A stretch of DNA of 64,000 nt from DASQHW01 sp963837155 (GTDB lineage: Bacteria; Actinomycetota; Acidimicrobiia; IMCC26256; PALSA-610), in the NCBI GenBank assembly GCA_963837155.1, contig CAWIMB010000001.1:372001-436000 (forward strand). The letters run 5' to 3'. Positions 8,067 to 16,562 of the stretch are shown here, in pieces. How positions within the stretch are numbered: the stretch's first letter is position 1; each line of letters opens with the position of its first letter. The notes beneath the pieces were generated by a model. It did no database searches and was not told the origin of the DNA. It was given only the letters and a program-made list of their open reading frames with translations. Made by a program: the position numbers and the translations under genes.

Positions 8067-8679
8067 GCACGCGCGGCCGGCGACGCGCGTCCCGCAGTGC
8101 CGAGACGGCGATCCACCGCGCCACGAGTGCGAGCGCGCACAACACGCCCCACAGCGCGAAGCTCGTCGCGGCGGTGCCGAGCGTCGACCAGGCACCCGAG
8201 CGGGCGCCGGCGCCGAGCGCGCCCCTCACACCGACCGGGCGCGTGTGCAACTCCGCGCTTGGTATCGAGGGCGCGACAGGTCCGGGGCGGAGAACTCTCG
8301 GCACCCCAGGTTGATGACCCGGGAAGGAGCTGGCCGCGGGAGTGCGCGGTGCGCCGGCCCGCGGCGTCGAAACCGCCGGCGCCTCCCTGCGCGCCGGCCG
8401 CGCCGGCAGCGGGCTCGGGGACAGTGGCGTCAGTGCGGTCAACGGCTCCGAATCCGCGAAGTGCGCCCCATCGAGCACTTTCGGACGCGCGAGCACCGGC
8501 GTACCGGACACCGGTGAGGGAACACCGGCGACCGCGTCATCGACCGCCGGGCCCACGACCGGGAGTTCCCGGACGAGCGGCGGCGAGGGAAGCGCGCCCG
8601 TGGGCGCGGCCGGCACGGCCAACAACAGCACGCCGACGGCGGCCGCGCCGCCGAAAATGAGGACCCGCCTGCCCAACAC
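8053..8679 (-). CDS. Proline-rich protein with N- and C-terminal membrane segments
   Basis: A 208-residue protein of unknown function. After VLGRR comes a hydrophobic segment (VLIFGGAAAVGVLLLAV), then about 130 residues rich in Pro, Ala, Arg and Ser, then a second membrane segment (FALWGVLCALALVARW) and a basic tail. The GTG at 8679 has a GGGGAGG site 6 bases upstream; the frame is open to 8787. The layout, a disordered exported loop tethered at both ends, resembles that of the giant repeat protein at 25576. The predicted 14-base overlap with the convergent anti-sigma gene may affect transcription of both. Confidence 0.5.
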   Translation of the reverse strand: MLGRRVLIFGGAAAVGVLLLAVPAAPTGALPSPPLVRELPVVGPAVDDAVAGVPSPVSGTPVLARPKVLDGAHFADSEPLTALTPLSPSPLPARPARREAPAVSTPRAGAPRTPAASSFPGHQPGVPRVLRPGPVAPSIPSAELHTRPVGVRGALGAGARSGAWSTLGTAATSFALWGVLCALALVARWIAVSALRDARRRPRVLSLR

Positions 8680-8871
8680 CTCGCACCTCCCCGAGCGCGC
8701 CGAGAGTGTACGCCAGAGCGCTCTGCGAAACACTGCTGGGTTCTTTCCCGCCCATGGCCCAGAAGTATGCGAGAGAGACGGTGACAACGTTCACAGACGT
8801 GAGGGCGCGTGCAAAAAGCAGCGCGGCAGACGTGAGGTCGCACGCCGGAACAGTTCGCCTTGCGTTCACAT

Positions 8872-8896
8872 TGCGCATCGACTCACGCGATGCGCA
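8872..8896. repeat. 9-base perfect inverted repeat
   Basis: TGCGCATCG (8872-8880) and CGATGCGCA (8888-8896) flank a 7-base loop. It sits between the divergent starts of the proline-rich membrane protein and the phosphoketolase leader, so it could be an operator or an RNA hairpin. Nothing else marks its role. Confidence 0.4.
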
Positions 8897-8956
8897 TAGT
8901 GCCAGATGAAGACAATCCGGCCACATGTTCTGTAGCATGTCACCCGATCAAAGATC

Positions 8957-9033
8957 GTCGAGGCCCGACCCCCACTCGGTCCTCGGCCAGGGGCCCCGCC
9001 TTCACCGGCGGGGCCCCTTCCTGTTGTGTTTTT
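8957..9033 (+). ncRNA. Candidate small RNA with C-rich loop (6C-like) ahead of phosphoketolase
   Basis: Two stem-loops follow each other without a reading frame. The first (8959-8985) pairs CGAGG with CCTCG and CCGA with TCGG around a CCCCCAC loop. The second (8989-9018) is a 12-base-pair terminator hairpin followed by a T-rich tract. Actinobacterial 6C RNAs are short intergenic RNAs with C-rich loops and a terminator, so this resembles that class, although the loop has five rather than six consecutive C. It could instead be an attenuator for the gene downstream. The 5' end is not defined. Confidence 0.4.
8989..9033 (+). terminator. Strong intrinsic terminator or attenuator
   Basis: A perfect 12-base stem (AGGGGCCCCGCC at 8989-9000 with its complement at 9007-9018, loop TTCACC) is followed by a T-rich tract ending in five T at 9029-9033. 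No plus-strand gene lies upstream, so it ends either a small RNA or a leader transcript of the phosphoketolase gene. Confidence 0.7.
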
Positions 9034-11427
9034 CGTTGGGGTAGACCACGCAGCCGTGCGGCGCATCGCGAGCGAACCACTCACCGGCGACGAGCTCGCT
9101 CGTCTCGACGCGTACTGGCGCGCCGCGAATTACCTGACGGTCGGGCAGATCTACCTGCTCGATAACGCGTTGCTGCATCGGCCGATCGCACCGGCCGACA
9201 TCAAACCCCGACTGCTCGGCCATTGGGGTACGAGTCCCGGTCTGAGCCTCGTGTACACGCACTTGAACCGTGCGATCGCGCGCGACGACCTGAACATGAT
9301 GTATGTCACCGGTCCCGGGCACGGTGGTCCCGCGATCCTCGCGAACGTCTGGCTCGAAGGCGCCTATACCGAGACGTACTCGTCGGTGACGCGCTGACGG
9401 CGAGGGCATGCAGCGCTTGTTCCGCCAGTTCTCCTTCCCCGGTGGAGTGCCCAGTCACGTCGCTCCGGAGACTCCGGGTTCCATCCACGAGGGCGGCGAG
9501 CTCGGGTACTCGATCAGCCACGCCTTCGGTGCCGCGTTCGACAACCCCGACCTGGTCGTGGCGTGCGTCGTGGGAGATGGAGAAGCCGAAACGGGTCCGC
9601 TCGCGACGAGCTGGCATTCGAACAAGTTCCTCGACCCCGTCCGGGACGGAGCCGTGCTCCCGATCCTTCATCTCAACGACTACAAGATCGCGAACCCGAC
9701 GGTGCTCGCCCGGATCCCCGACGAAGAGCTGACCGCACTGTTGCAGGGATATGGCTGGGAACCGTTCCTGGTCGAGGGCGACGAGGCGCCACACGTGCAT
9801 CAACAGCTCGCGGCGACGATCGACGAAACGCTCAACCGGATCAGCGCCGTGCAGCGCCGCGCGTGCCGAGACGGTGATCAGTCGCGTCCGCGCTGGCCAA
9901 TGATCGTGCTGCGCACACCGAAGGGGTGGACCGGACCGAAAGAAGTCGACGGCGTCCCGGTCGAGGGCACGTGGCGCGCGCATCAGGTGCCGCTGGCGGA
10001 GGTGCGAAATAATCCGGAGCACCTCGCGCAACTCGAGGCTTGGATGCGTTCCTACCGCCCCGAAGAGTTGTTCGACGAGGCCGGCGCACCGAATCCGGTA
10101 ATCGTCGACTGGCTGCCGCAAGGCGGCCGGAGGATGGGCGCGAACCCGCACGCCAACGGCGGGGTGCTGTTACGCGATCTCCGGCTGCCCGACATCCATG
10201 ACTACGCCGTGAAGGTCTCGGCGCCGGGCGCGCGCCTGTCCGAGCCGACACGTGTGCTCGGCACGTTTCTGCGGGACGTGTTCCGCGGCAACTACGACGC
10301 GCGCGAACTTCCGCCTGTTCGGTCCCGACGAGACCGCCTCGAACCGGCTCGACGCGGTATACGAGGCCACACCGAAGGTCTGGCTCGGCGAGATCCTTCC
10401 TGTCGACGAGCATCTCGCCCACGACGGGCGTGTGATGGAGATCCTCTCGGAGACCACGTGCGAAGGCTGGCTGGAGGGCTACCTGCTCACTGGCCGGCAC
10501 GGGCTGTTCTCGTGTTACGAGGCGTTCACACACATCATCGACTCGATGTTCAATCAGCACGCGAAGTGGCTGAAGGTTGCGCGCACGTTGCCGTGGCGCG
10601 AGCCGATCGCGTCGCTCAACTATCTGCTGACGTCGCACGTATGGCGTCAGGATCACAATGGCTTTACACACCAGGATCCGGGCTTCATCGACGTCGTCGT
10701 CAACAAGCGTGCCGAAGTCGTGCGCGTGTATCTGCCGCCGGACACGAACACCTTGCTCTCGACCGTCGACCACTGCCTCCGCACGCGCAACTACGTGAAT
10801 GTGATCGTCGCGGGCAAAAACCCGCAACCGGCGTGGCTGTCGATCGAGGACGCGGAGCTGCACTGCACCCGGGGCATCGGCATCTGGGAGTGGGCGAGTA
10901 CCGACGACCACGGGGAACCCGACGTCGTCATGGCGTGCGCGGGTGACGTCCCGACGCTCGAGACGCTCGCGGCGGTGACACTCTTGAGAAGGCACATCCC
11001 GGAGTTGAAGGTTCGAGTCGTGAACGTCGTCGATCTGATGCGGCTGCAGCCCGACGCCGAACACCCGCATGGACTTTCGGACCGCGACTACGACACGCTG
11101 TTCACCGTGGACCGGCCGGTGATCTTCGCGTATCACGGTTATCCGTTCTTGATCCATCGTCTCACCTACCGACGTCACGGTCACGAAAATCTGCACGTCC
11201 GCGGCTACAAGGAAGAGGGCACGGTCACGACCCCGTTCGACATGGTTGTGCGCAACGACATGGACCGCTTTCATCTCGTGATGGACGTGATCGACCGCGT
11301 GCCGGAACTCGGTGCGCGTGCGGCGCACGTGCGCCAGCACATGGTCGATGAGCGAACGCGCCACGTCGAGTACATCGACACCTACGGCGAGGACCTTCCC
11401 GAGGTCCGCGACTGGAAGTGGGCCTAG
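9026..11427 (+). CDS. xfp: Xylulose-5-phosphate/fructose-6-phosphate phosphoketolase, frame broken at about 9397 and 10305
   Basis: Thiamine-diphosphate enzyme that splits xylulose 5-phosphate (and often fructose 6-phosphate) with phosphate into acetyl phosphate and a shorter sugar phosphate. Conserved stretches run in order: DAYWRAANYLTVGQIYLLDN, LLGHWGTSPGL, TGPGHGGP, then FRQFSFPGGVPSH, HEGGELGYS and the ThDP motif VVGDGEAETGP, then FGPDETASNRL, LTGRHGLFSCYEAF and HPHGLSDRDYD. These lie in three frames: an extra base near 9397 and a shift near 10305 break it. The 800-residue length is otherwise full. The GTG at 9026 lies inside the terminator T-tract, so the in-frame GTG at 9056 may be the true start. 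It is followed by acetate kinase. Confidence 0.9.
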
Positions 11428-11447
11428 TGCCCCGGACGGAGCACTAG

Positions 11448-12518
11448 TTGCGGGTGCTCGTCGTAAATGCGGGGTCGCGCACGCTCAAGCTCTCGGTCGT
11501 GACTGAGGACGATCGCGTCGGCGCGTCACTGACGCTCGACTCCTGGCTGGGGGACTCGACGCCGATCCGGGCGTTCGCGGCGGCTGCGGGACCGGCTGAC
11601 GCCGTCGGTCATCGCATCGTGCACGGCGGACCGCGGTTCACAGACGCGGTCGTGCTCGACGACACCGTGCTCACGCAACTCCAAGCACTCACCACCCTCG
11701 CACCACTCCATCAGCCGCGGGCGTTGGCGGCGATCGACGCCGCGCAGCGCGCGGTGCCGACCGTTGATCACGTCGCCTGTTTCGACACCGCGTTCCACGC
11801 GACGATGCCGGCCGCGGCGTCGACGTATGCGCTCCCAGCCGAGTGGCGCCAACGCTGGGCGATCCGCCGGTACGGCTTCCACGGCCTGTCGCACGCGTAT
11901 GCGGCCCGCCGCGCCGCTGAGCTCGCGGGCCGGCCCGTCGATTCGCTTCGCATGGTGACGTGCCATCTCGGCGCGGGTGGGTCGCTGTGTGCGATCGAGG
12001 CCGGACGCTCGATCGACACGACGATGGGATTCACGCCGCTCGAAGGATTGGTCATGGCGACGCGCGCCGGCACCATCGACCCCGGCCTCGTGCTGTGGCT
12101 CCAGGAACACGCCGGGCTCACGGTGGACGACGTGCGCGACGGGCTCGAGCAACGCAGTGGGCTCACCGGCTTGTGCGGCACTGGTGACATGCGCACGGTG
12201 CTCGAGCGTCGTGCCAACGCGGACGCCGACGCCACGTTCGCCTTCGACGTGTATGTCCACGCGCTGCGGCGCGCGCTGGGTGCGATGGCCGCAGTGTTGT
12301 ACGCCGTCGACATCTTCGTGTTCACCGGTGGCGTGGGCGAGCACGCGCCCGAAGTGCGCGCCGCGTCGGGAGTACCGGTTGACGATGAGGCGAACAGGTT
12401 CACCACCGCCGACGGCGAGATCACCGCGAACGGCGCCGAGGTCCGGACGTTCGTCGTGACCGCGCGCGAAGACGTCGAGATCGCGCGCCAGGTTCGCGCG
12501 CTACTCGATCGGCACTAG
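11448..12518 (+). CDS. ackA: Acetate kinase
   Basis: A 356-residue ASKHA-fold kinase interconverting acetyl phosphate plus ADP and acetate plus ATP. Signature segments are VLVVNAGSRTLKLSV at the start, HRIVHGG, the catalytic region FDTAFHATMP, YGFHGLSHAYAA, CHLGAGGSLCAI, MGFTPLEGLVMATRAG and FTGGVGEHAPEVR. The consensus near the N-terminus is N-x-G-S-S-S-x-K; here it is NAGSRTLK. The start is a TTG at 11448. It sits 20 bases after the phosphoketolase stop, so the two form a phosphoketolase-acetate kinase operon that yields ATP from sugar phosphates. It is somewhat shorter than the usual 400 residues. Confidence 0.92.
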   Translation: MRVLVVNAGSRTLKLSVVTEDDRVGASLTLDSWLGDSTPIRAFAAAAGPADAVGHRIVHGGPRFTDAVVLDDTVLTQLQALTTLAPLHQPRALAAIDAAQRAVPTVDHVACFDTAFHATMPAAASTYALPAEWRQRWAIRRYGFHGLSHAYAARRAAELAGRPVDSLRMVTCHLGAGGSLCAIEAGRSIDTTMGFTPLEGLVMATRAGTIDPGLVLWLQEHAGLTVDDVRDGLEQRSGLTGLCGTGDMRTVLERRANADADATFAFDVYVHALRRALGAMAAVLYAVDIFVFTGGVGEHAPEVRAASGVPVDDEANRFTTADGEITANGAEVRTFVVTAREDVEIARQVRALLDRH

Positions 12519-13172
12519 GAACTCGTCGAGAACAGCTCGATCGCCGTCGACGCGCACGTCGTCAGCCGAAAGCCGCCCGTAGAACAACAACACGAGATCG
12601 GCGGACGGCGCGGAGACAGTGACCACGGGCTCGCGATCGGAAAGCGTGAACGTGCGCCCGGAATCGGTCGCCTCGAACGCGATCGGTGCCGGCGAGCCAA
12701 ACTGACGCGCGATCCCGAGGAACTCCTCGACGCCGTCGTCGGCGATCGCCGCGGGCAACGGCTCGGGCGTGCCGATCGCGGACTGAGCATCCCACCGGTG
12801 TACGGCGGCCTCTTGCACTTGATGGCGACCGATCGCGCCCGCGGTGCGCGGCTCCTTCCACCACGTCCACGCTGCAGCTTCCGGCGGCGCCGCGCGCAGA
12901 GCGTCAAGCAACTCTTCGGTGGAAGCACGCATCCACTCGGCGAGCTCCTTCGCCTCGGACGGGCCTGATTCCGCTTCGTCGATTTCCGGCGCTTCGTCGA
13001 CGCCCGCGCGCACGTCGATCGCCCAGAACTGTTGGACCCGACCGAGATGCCACACGAGATTCCGCAACGCCCAGTCCGGGCAGCCCGGCACGGCCCGGTC
13101 GAGTGTGTCCGACCGGATCGTCGCCGCGAACGCTTCGCTTTCACTCGCGATCGACTCGAGGAATTCCTTCAT
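12501..13172 (-). CDS. Maleylpyruvate isomerase-type mycothiol-dependent enzyme (DinB fold)
   Basis: A 223-residue protein of the actinobacterial family that includes mycothiol-dependent maleylpyruvate isomerase. The four-helix DinB-like metal domain shows CPDWALRNLVWHLGRVQQFW and, later, RHQVQEAAVHRWDAQ; histidines in these segments are the likely metal ligands. The C-terminal half has the beta-rich sterol-carrier-like pattern of the family. The substrate is probably a thiol conjugate but cannot be named. The ATG overlaps the stop of the ECF sigma gene (ATGA), so both are cotranscribed. The last 18 bases overlap the convergent acetate kinase gene. Confidence 0.78.
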   Translation of the reverse strand: MKEFLESIASESEAFAATIRSDTLDRAVPGCPDWALRNLVWHLGRVQQFWAIDVRAGVDEAPEIDEAESGPSEAKELAEWMRASTEELLDALRAAPPEAAAWTWWKEPRTAGAIGRHQVQEAAVHRWDAQSAIGTPEPLPAAIADDGVEEFLGIARQFGSPAPIAFEATDSGRTFTLSDREPVVTVSAPSADLVLLFYGRLSADDVRVDGDRAVLDEFLVPIE

Positions 13173-13690
13173 GCGGTGGCCTCTCCCAGTTCGGCCTGCA
13201 GGTCTTCACGCGCGCGTGCAACGCGGGAACGGATGGTTCCGATCGGCACGCCGCACACCTCGGCCGCGTCCGCGTACGGCACGCCGACGATCTGGGTGAG
13301 CACGAACGCCTCGCGCCGCTCGGGCGACAGCGCGGCGAGCGTCAACGCCAGGCCGATGCCGTCCGATGCGTCGGGCTGTGCGCGTTCCCGCTGCCACCAC
13401 AACGCTTCGATCGCGCGCCGGCGACGAGCGCTGCGCACCGCGTCGGCGCACACGCGGCGGGCGATCGCGAGCAGCCACGCCCGGGCCGGGCTCCGGCCCT
13501 CGAAGCGGGGCATCGCCCGCAGCGCCCGCGCGTACGTCTCCTGCACGAGGTCGGCAACGTCCTCACCGCGACCGAGGTACGCGCAGAACCGCCATACGTG
13601 GATCTGAGTCTCCCCGACGAACGCGGCCAGCGCAGTGCGATCGCCCGCGATCGCCGATCGCAACAGCTGGTCCTCATCCGGTACGCGCAC
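13169..13690 (-). CDS. ECF sigma factor (SigL/SigE-like)
   Basis: A 173-residue ECF sigma factor. Region 2 includes DVADLVQETYARALRAMPRFEG and RAWLLAIARRVCADAVR; region 4 includes LSPERREAFVLTQIVG and PYADAAEVCGVPIGTIRSRV, which forms the helix-turn-helix. It is divergent from the zinc-finger membrane protein at 13750 and coupled to the maleylpyruvate isomerase-like gene. The two GGGAAC-N17-CGAC sites at 13714 and 14316 are the best candidates for its target promoters, which would put the membrane protein and the YcnI/DsbB/DUF929 genes in its regulon. The start codon is GTG. Confidence 0.88.
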   Translation of the reverse strand: MRVPDEDQLLRSAIAGDRTALAAFVGETQIHVWRFCAYLGRGEDVADLVQETYARALRAMPRFEGRSPARAWLLAIARRVCADAVRSARRRRAIEALWWQRERAQPDASDGIGLALTLAALSPERREAFVLTQIVGVPYADAAEVCGVPIGTIRSRVARAREDLQAELGEATA

Positions 13691-13713
13691 GGTCGCCGAC
13701 CCTAAACGAAACC

Positions 13714-13740
13714 GGGAACCAACCGCCCGCCCGCGACGAC
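13714..13740 (+). promoter_or_regulatory. Predicted ECF promoter (GGGAAC-N17-CGAC)
   Basis: GGGAAC at 13714-13719 and CGAC at 13737-13740 are separated by 17 bases, and the ATG of the zinc-finger membrane protein lies 9 bases beyond. This is a typical ECF -35/-10 layout and implies a nearly leaderless mRNA. The same two boxes with the same spacing recur at 14316. Confidence 0.5.
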
Positions 13741-13749
13741 TGGTCAGGT

Positions 13750-14310
13750 ATGAAATGCCGTGAGATCCGAGACGCCTGCTCGGCCGTGCTCGACGGCGAG
13801 GAGCCCGGCGTGCCGCGCACGGTCATCGACGACCATCTACGAACGTGCGCGGCGTGCCGGGCGTTCGTCTCGCGGACCGAGATGCTGGATTTGACGCCGC
13901 GCATCGTCGCGGCGGCCGACGAGGATCACGTCGTGCGTCCGTTTCACGCGTCGCCGGTGCGCGTGGCGTTGGTCGGGGTCGCGCTCGCCCAGCTTGCGTT
14001 CGCGGTGCCGACGCTGCTCTTCGGGACCGACGAGGGCGCGCCCGTTCACATCGCGCACGAGGTCGGCGCATGGGACCTCGCGCTCGCGGTTGGGTTCCTG
14101 TTCGCCGCATGGCGCCCACTACGCGCGGTCGGCATGTTGCCATTCGTTGCCGCGCTCTCGGCCGGGCTCCTGCTCACCGCGGTCATCGACATCGCGAACG
14201 GGAAGACGCCCGCGCTTCTCGAGCTCACACACCTGCTCGAGCTGGTCGGTGCCCTCCTGCTCTGGAGGCTCACGTCGCCCCGACCGCGCCGAGTCCTGCA
14301 AATCGTGTAG
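13750..14310 (+). CDS. Zinc-finger (zf-HC2) membrane protein, probable anti-sigma factor
   Basis: A 186-residue protein. The N-terminal 45 residues carry CREIRDACSAVLDGE and HLRTCAAC, the H-x3-C-x2-C pattern of zinc-binding anti-sigma domains. Four hydrophobic segments follow (about residues 70-90, 98-118, 122-142 and 155-175), so it is an integral membrane protein. It is divergent from an ECF sigma gene with only 59 bases between them, which makes it the likely partner that holds the sigma factor at the membrane. Multi-span rather than single-span topology is less common for such proteins. Start ATG 13750; the upstream frame is the antisense of the sigma gene. Confidence 0.68.
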   Translation: MKCREIRDACSAVLDGEEPGVPRTVIDDHLRTCAACRAFVSRTEMLDLTPRIVAAADEDHVVRPFHASPVRVALVGVALAQLAFAVPTLLFGTDEGAPVHIAHEVGAWDLALAVGFLFAAWRPLRAVGMLPFVAALSAGLLLTAVIDIANGKTPALLELTHLLELVGALLLWRLTSPRPRRVLQIV

Positions 14311-14315
14311 CACTT

Positions 14316-14342
14316 GGGAACTTTTCCGGCGTCTCGGGCGAC
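14316..14342 (+). promoter_or_regulatory. Predicted ECF promoter (GGGAAC-N17-CGAC) for the YcnI operon
   Basis: GGGAAC at 14316-14321 and CGAC at 14339-14342 with exactly the same 17-base spacing as at 13714. The YcnI start lies 41 bases downstream with an AAGGGGGAGA ribosome site. The match in sequence and spacing to the other site suggests one sigma factor serves both. Confidence 0.5.
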
Positions 14343-14383
14343 GAGTGAACTCGAGACGGGAAGTCACCCGAAGGGGGAGATTG

Positions 14384-15100
14384 GTGCGCCGCATCGCAAT
14401 CGTTCTGGGAACCGCCGCGATCCTTGTGCTCGTGATGGCACTGCCGGCGTCCGCGCACGTCACCATCCAGCCGGGCACGGCAACAAAGGGTGGCTTCGCG
14501 ACGCTCGCATTCCAGGTCCCGAACGAGGAAAATGCCAAGACCGTCAACGTCCAGGTGAAGTTCCCGGACGATCCGGCGATTGCCGACGCATCCGTGCAGC
14601 CCGTCGCCGGCTGGAAGGCGGCTGTGAAGAAGGCGCCGCTCTCGCCGCCGGTCACCACAGACGAGGGCACCTCGCTCAACGAACGTATCGACACGATCAC
14701 GTGGACCGCCGCCGACGGGGGCGGTCTCGGCGAGGGCGAGTTCCAGCAGTTCTTGGTGTCGATGGCCCTGCCCGGCGACGTCGACAGCGTGCAGTTCCCG
14801 ACGATCCAGACGTACGACAACGGCGACGAGGTCAGCTGGATCCAGCAGACACCGCCCGGCGGTCCTGAGCCCGAGCACCCGGTGCCCGAGCTCAAGCTCG
14901 TCGCCGGCGAAAGTGACGGCGGCGGCACCACGGCCACGACCGCGCCAGCGGCGAACGGTGGGACCGCGGCCGCGGCAAGCGACGTGAAGGACGACGCCGA
15001 CAACGCGAAGACACTCTCGATCATCGCGTTGATCATCGGGATCGTCGCCGTCATCTTTGGCGTCGTGGCGTTCATCATGGGAAGGCGCCGGACGACGTGA
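14384..15100 (+). CDS. YcnI-type (DUF1775) copper-associated secreted membrane-anchored protein
   Basis: A 238-residue protein with a signal peptide ending in ALPASA, directly followed by HVTIQPG, so the mature protein would begin with His. That N-terminal His plus a conserved Trp (GWKAAV) form the copper site in YcnI. The domain runs to about residue 165, then an Ala/Thr/Gly-rich linker and a C-terminal membrane anchor (IIALIIGIVAVIFGVVAFIM). YcnI genes usually sit beside CopC/CopD; here they sit beside thiol-disulfide proteins. GTG 14384 has an AAGGGGGAGA site. It heads the DsbB-like/DUF929 operon and has a predicted ECF promoter. Confidence 0.82.
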   Translation: MRRIAIVLGTAAILVLVMALPASAHVTIQPGTATKGGFATLAFQVPNEENAKTVNVQVKFPDDPAIADASVQPVAGWKAAVKKAPLSPPVTTDEGTSLNERIDTITWTAADGGGLGEGEFQQFLVSMALPGDVDSVQFPTIQTYDNGDEVSWIQQTPPGGPEPEHPVPELKLVAGESDGGGTTATTAPAANGGTAAAASDVKDDADNAKTLSIIALIIGIVAVIFGVVAFIMGRRRTT

Positions 15101-15131
15101 TACTGCGATGGCGCGCCGGTAGCGTCACGCG

Positions 15132-15683
15132 ATCAGCACCAAGGCATTCTCGGCGTTCTTCGCGACGCTCGCGGTCGCGTGCTGGGTCGGGACCGTATTC
15201 CTGATCGCAGTAGCGGTCGCGCGGCGGCGTACGGCGGGCGCCGGAGCGCTGTACGACGACGTCGCGCGTGCCGCGCTCTGGGTTGCTGCGCTCGTCGCGG
15301 TCGTAACGATGGCCGGCAGCCTCTATTACTCGGAGGTGGCCCACTTCGTCCCGTGCAAGCTGTGTTGGTACCAGCGCATCGCCGCGTACCCGCTTGGCGT
15401 CTTGCTGCCCGTGGCCGCGATCCGGCGAGACCGCGACGTGTGGTTCTACGTCGTCCCGCTGGCCACCGTGGGCGCCGGATTCGCGATCTATCACGCCCAG
15501 CTTCAGGCGTTCCCGGCGCAGGGATCGTCGTTCTGCACGGTGACCGAACCGTGCACTACGCGGTATGTCTGGGAATGGGGCTTCATGTCGCTTCCCCTGA
15601 TGGCCCTCTCAGCGTTCGTGGTCATCATCACGTTGGTGTTGATCGCGCGATCACGGGCCGAGGATGAGGACGCATCGACGTGA
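15132..15683 (+). CDS. DsbB-like disulfide bond oxidoreductase (BdbC type), start unresolved
   Basis: Integral membrane protein with four hydrophobic segments. The first periplasm-facing pair is CKLC in HFVPCKLCWYQRIAAYPLG and the second is SFCTVTEPC, the four cysteines that pass electrons from DsbA-like proteins to quinone. The first conventional start in frame is ATG 15309, but that would drop helix 1 (ATLAVACWVGTVFLIAVAV), which is in the same open frame back to about 15132. Either a rare start or a one-base indel near 15130 is involved. The stop overlaps the next start as GTGA. Likely works with the DUF929 protein on exported disulfides. Confidence 0.72.
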   Translation: MSTKAFSAFFATLAVACWVGTVFLIAVAVARRRTAGAGALYDDVARAALWVAALVAVVTMAGSLYYSEVAHFVPCKLCWYQRIAAYPLGVLLPVAAIRRDRDVWFYVVPLATVGAGFAIYHAQLQAFPAQGSSFCTVTEPCTTRYVWEWGFMSLPLMALSAFVVIITLVLIARSRAEDEDAST

Positions 15684-16531
15684 GCGCCAAGCGCTCTCCG
15701 TCCCGCCCGTCGAGCAACCGCACGCGACGCGCCGCCAGGAAGCGCTCGAGGGGCGCGTGGTGGATCGTCGGTGCCGTCGCGCTCGTCGTCGTTGTCGCGC
15801 TCGTGGCGGCTCTCACCGCCAGCGGAGGAGACACTTCATCGCGGTCACCGGCGTCGCCTGCGCTGATCGAGAAGGTCACATCGGTTCCGGCCGCCGTCTT
15901 CGGCACGGTCGGGACCGGCTCAGCCACATCGGCCCCAAAGACGATCGACGCCCCTCCCCTGACGGCTGATGGCAAGCCGCTCGTGCTCTACATCGGCGCG
16001 GAGTACTGCCCGTTCTGCGCGGCCGAACGCTGGGCGATGGTGGTCGCGCTCTCGCGTTTCGGCTCGTTTGCCGGCCTCCAGACGACGAAGTCGGCCGGCA
16101 ACGACGCGTTTCCGAACACACCGACGTTCTCGTTCCACGGCGCGACATATGAGAGCAAGTACCTGACGCTCCAAGGTGTCGAGCTCCGCACGAGAACCGG
16201 CGAGCCGCTCGATACGCCGACTTCCGAGCAGCAGCGGCTCTTCTCCACCTATGACGCGCCGCCGTACACCCCGCAGGCGGGCACGATCCCGTTCATCGAC
16301 TTCGGCGGGAAGTACCTCATCAACGGCGCGACCTATGACGCCGGAGTGCTCGCGGGCAAGAGCACCGAGGAGATCGCCACCGCTCTTTCCGACCCGAGCA
16401 CCGACGTCTCCCGGGCCGTCGTGGGCGCCGCGAACACGATGACAGCGGCCGTATGCACGCTCACCCGGAACGCGCCCGTGAACGTCTGCACAGATCCAGC
16501 GATCGCGCGCATTCAAACCAACCTGAAGTGA
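15680..16531 (+). CDS. DUF929-family thioredoxin-like membrane protein
   Basis: A 283-residue protein. A basic N-terminus and one membrane segment (WWIVGAVALVVVVALVAAL) anchor an extracytoplasmic domain with YIGAEYCPFCAAERW, a CPFC redox site like that of thioredoxin-fold proteins. The rest matches the DUF929 pattern (NTPTFSFHGATYESKYL, IPFIDFGGKYL). Two further Cys near the C-terminus may form a structural bond. It is coupled to the DsbB-like gene by a GTGA overlap, so it is a good candidate for its thiol partner. Function as oxidase or isomerase is inferred. Confidence 0.75.
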   Translation: MSAKRSPSRPSSNRTRRAARKRSRGAWWIVGAVALVVVVALVAALTASGGDTSSRSPASPALIEKVTSVPAAVFGTVGTGSATSAPKTIDAPPLTADGKPLVLYIGAEYCPFCAAERWAMVVALSRFGSFAGLQTTKSAGNDAFPNTPTFSFHGATYESKYLTLQGVELRTRTGEPLDTPTSEQQRLFSTYDAPPYTPQAGTIPFIDFGGKYLINGATYDAGVLAGKSTEEIATALSDPSTDVSRAVVGAANTMTAAVCTLTRNAPVNVCTDPAIARIQTNLK

Positions 16532-16543
16532 CGATCAGCTGAG

Positions 16544-16562
16544 CGTGATCTTCTCGATCACG
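16544..16562. terminator. Stem-loop between convergent genes
   Basis: CGTGATC (16544-16550), loop TTCTC, GATCACG (16556-16562). It lies exactly where the DUF929 and phytanoyl-dioxygenase genes converge and slightly overlaps the stop of the latter. No T-tract is present on the plus strand, so termination is only a guess. Confidence 0.35.

Noticed and set aside
9841..11364. A 507-codon minus-strand frame opposite phosphoketolase and the adjacent region
   Set aside because: Phosphoketolase motifs lie on the plus strand across the whole region.
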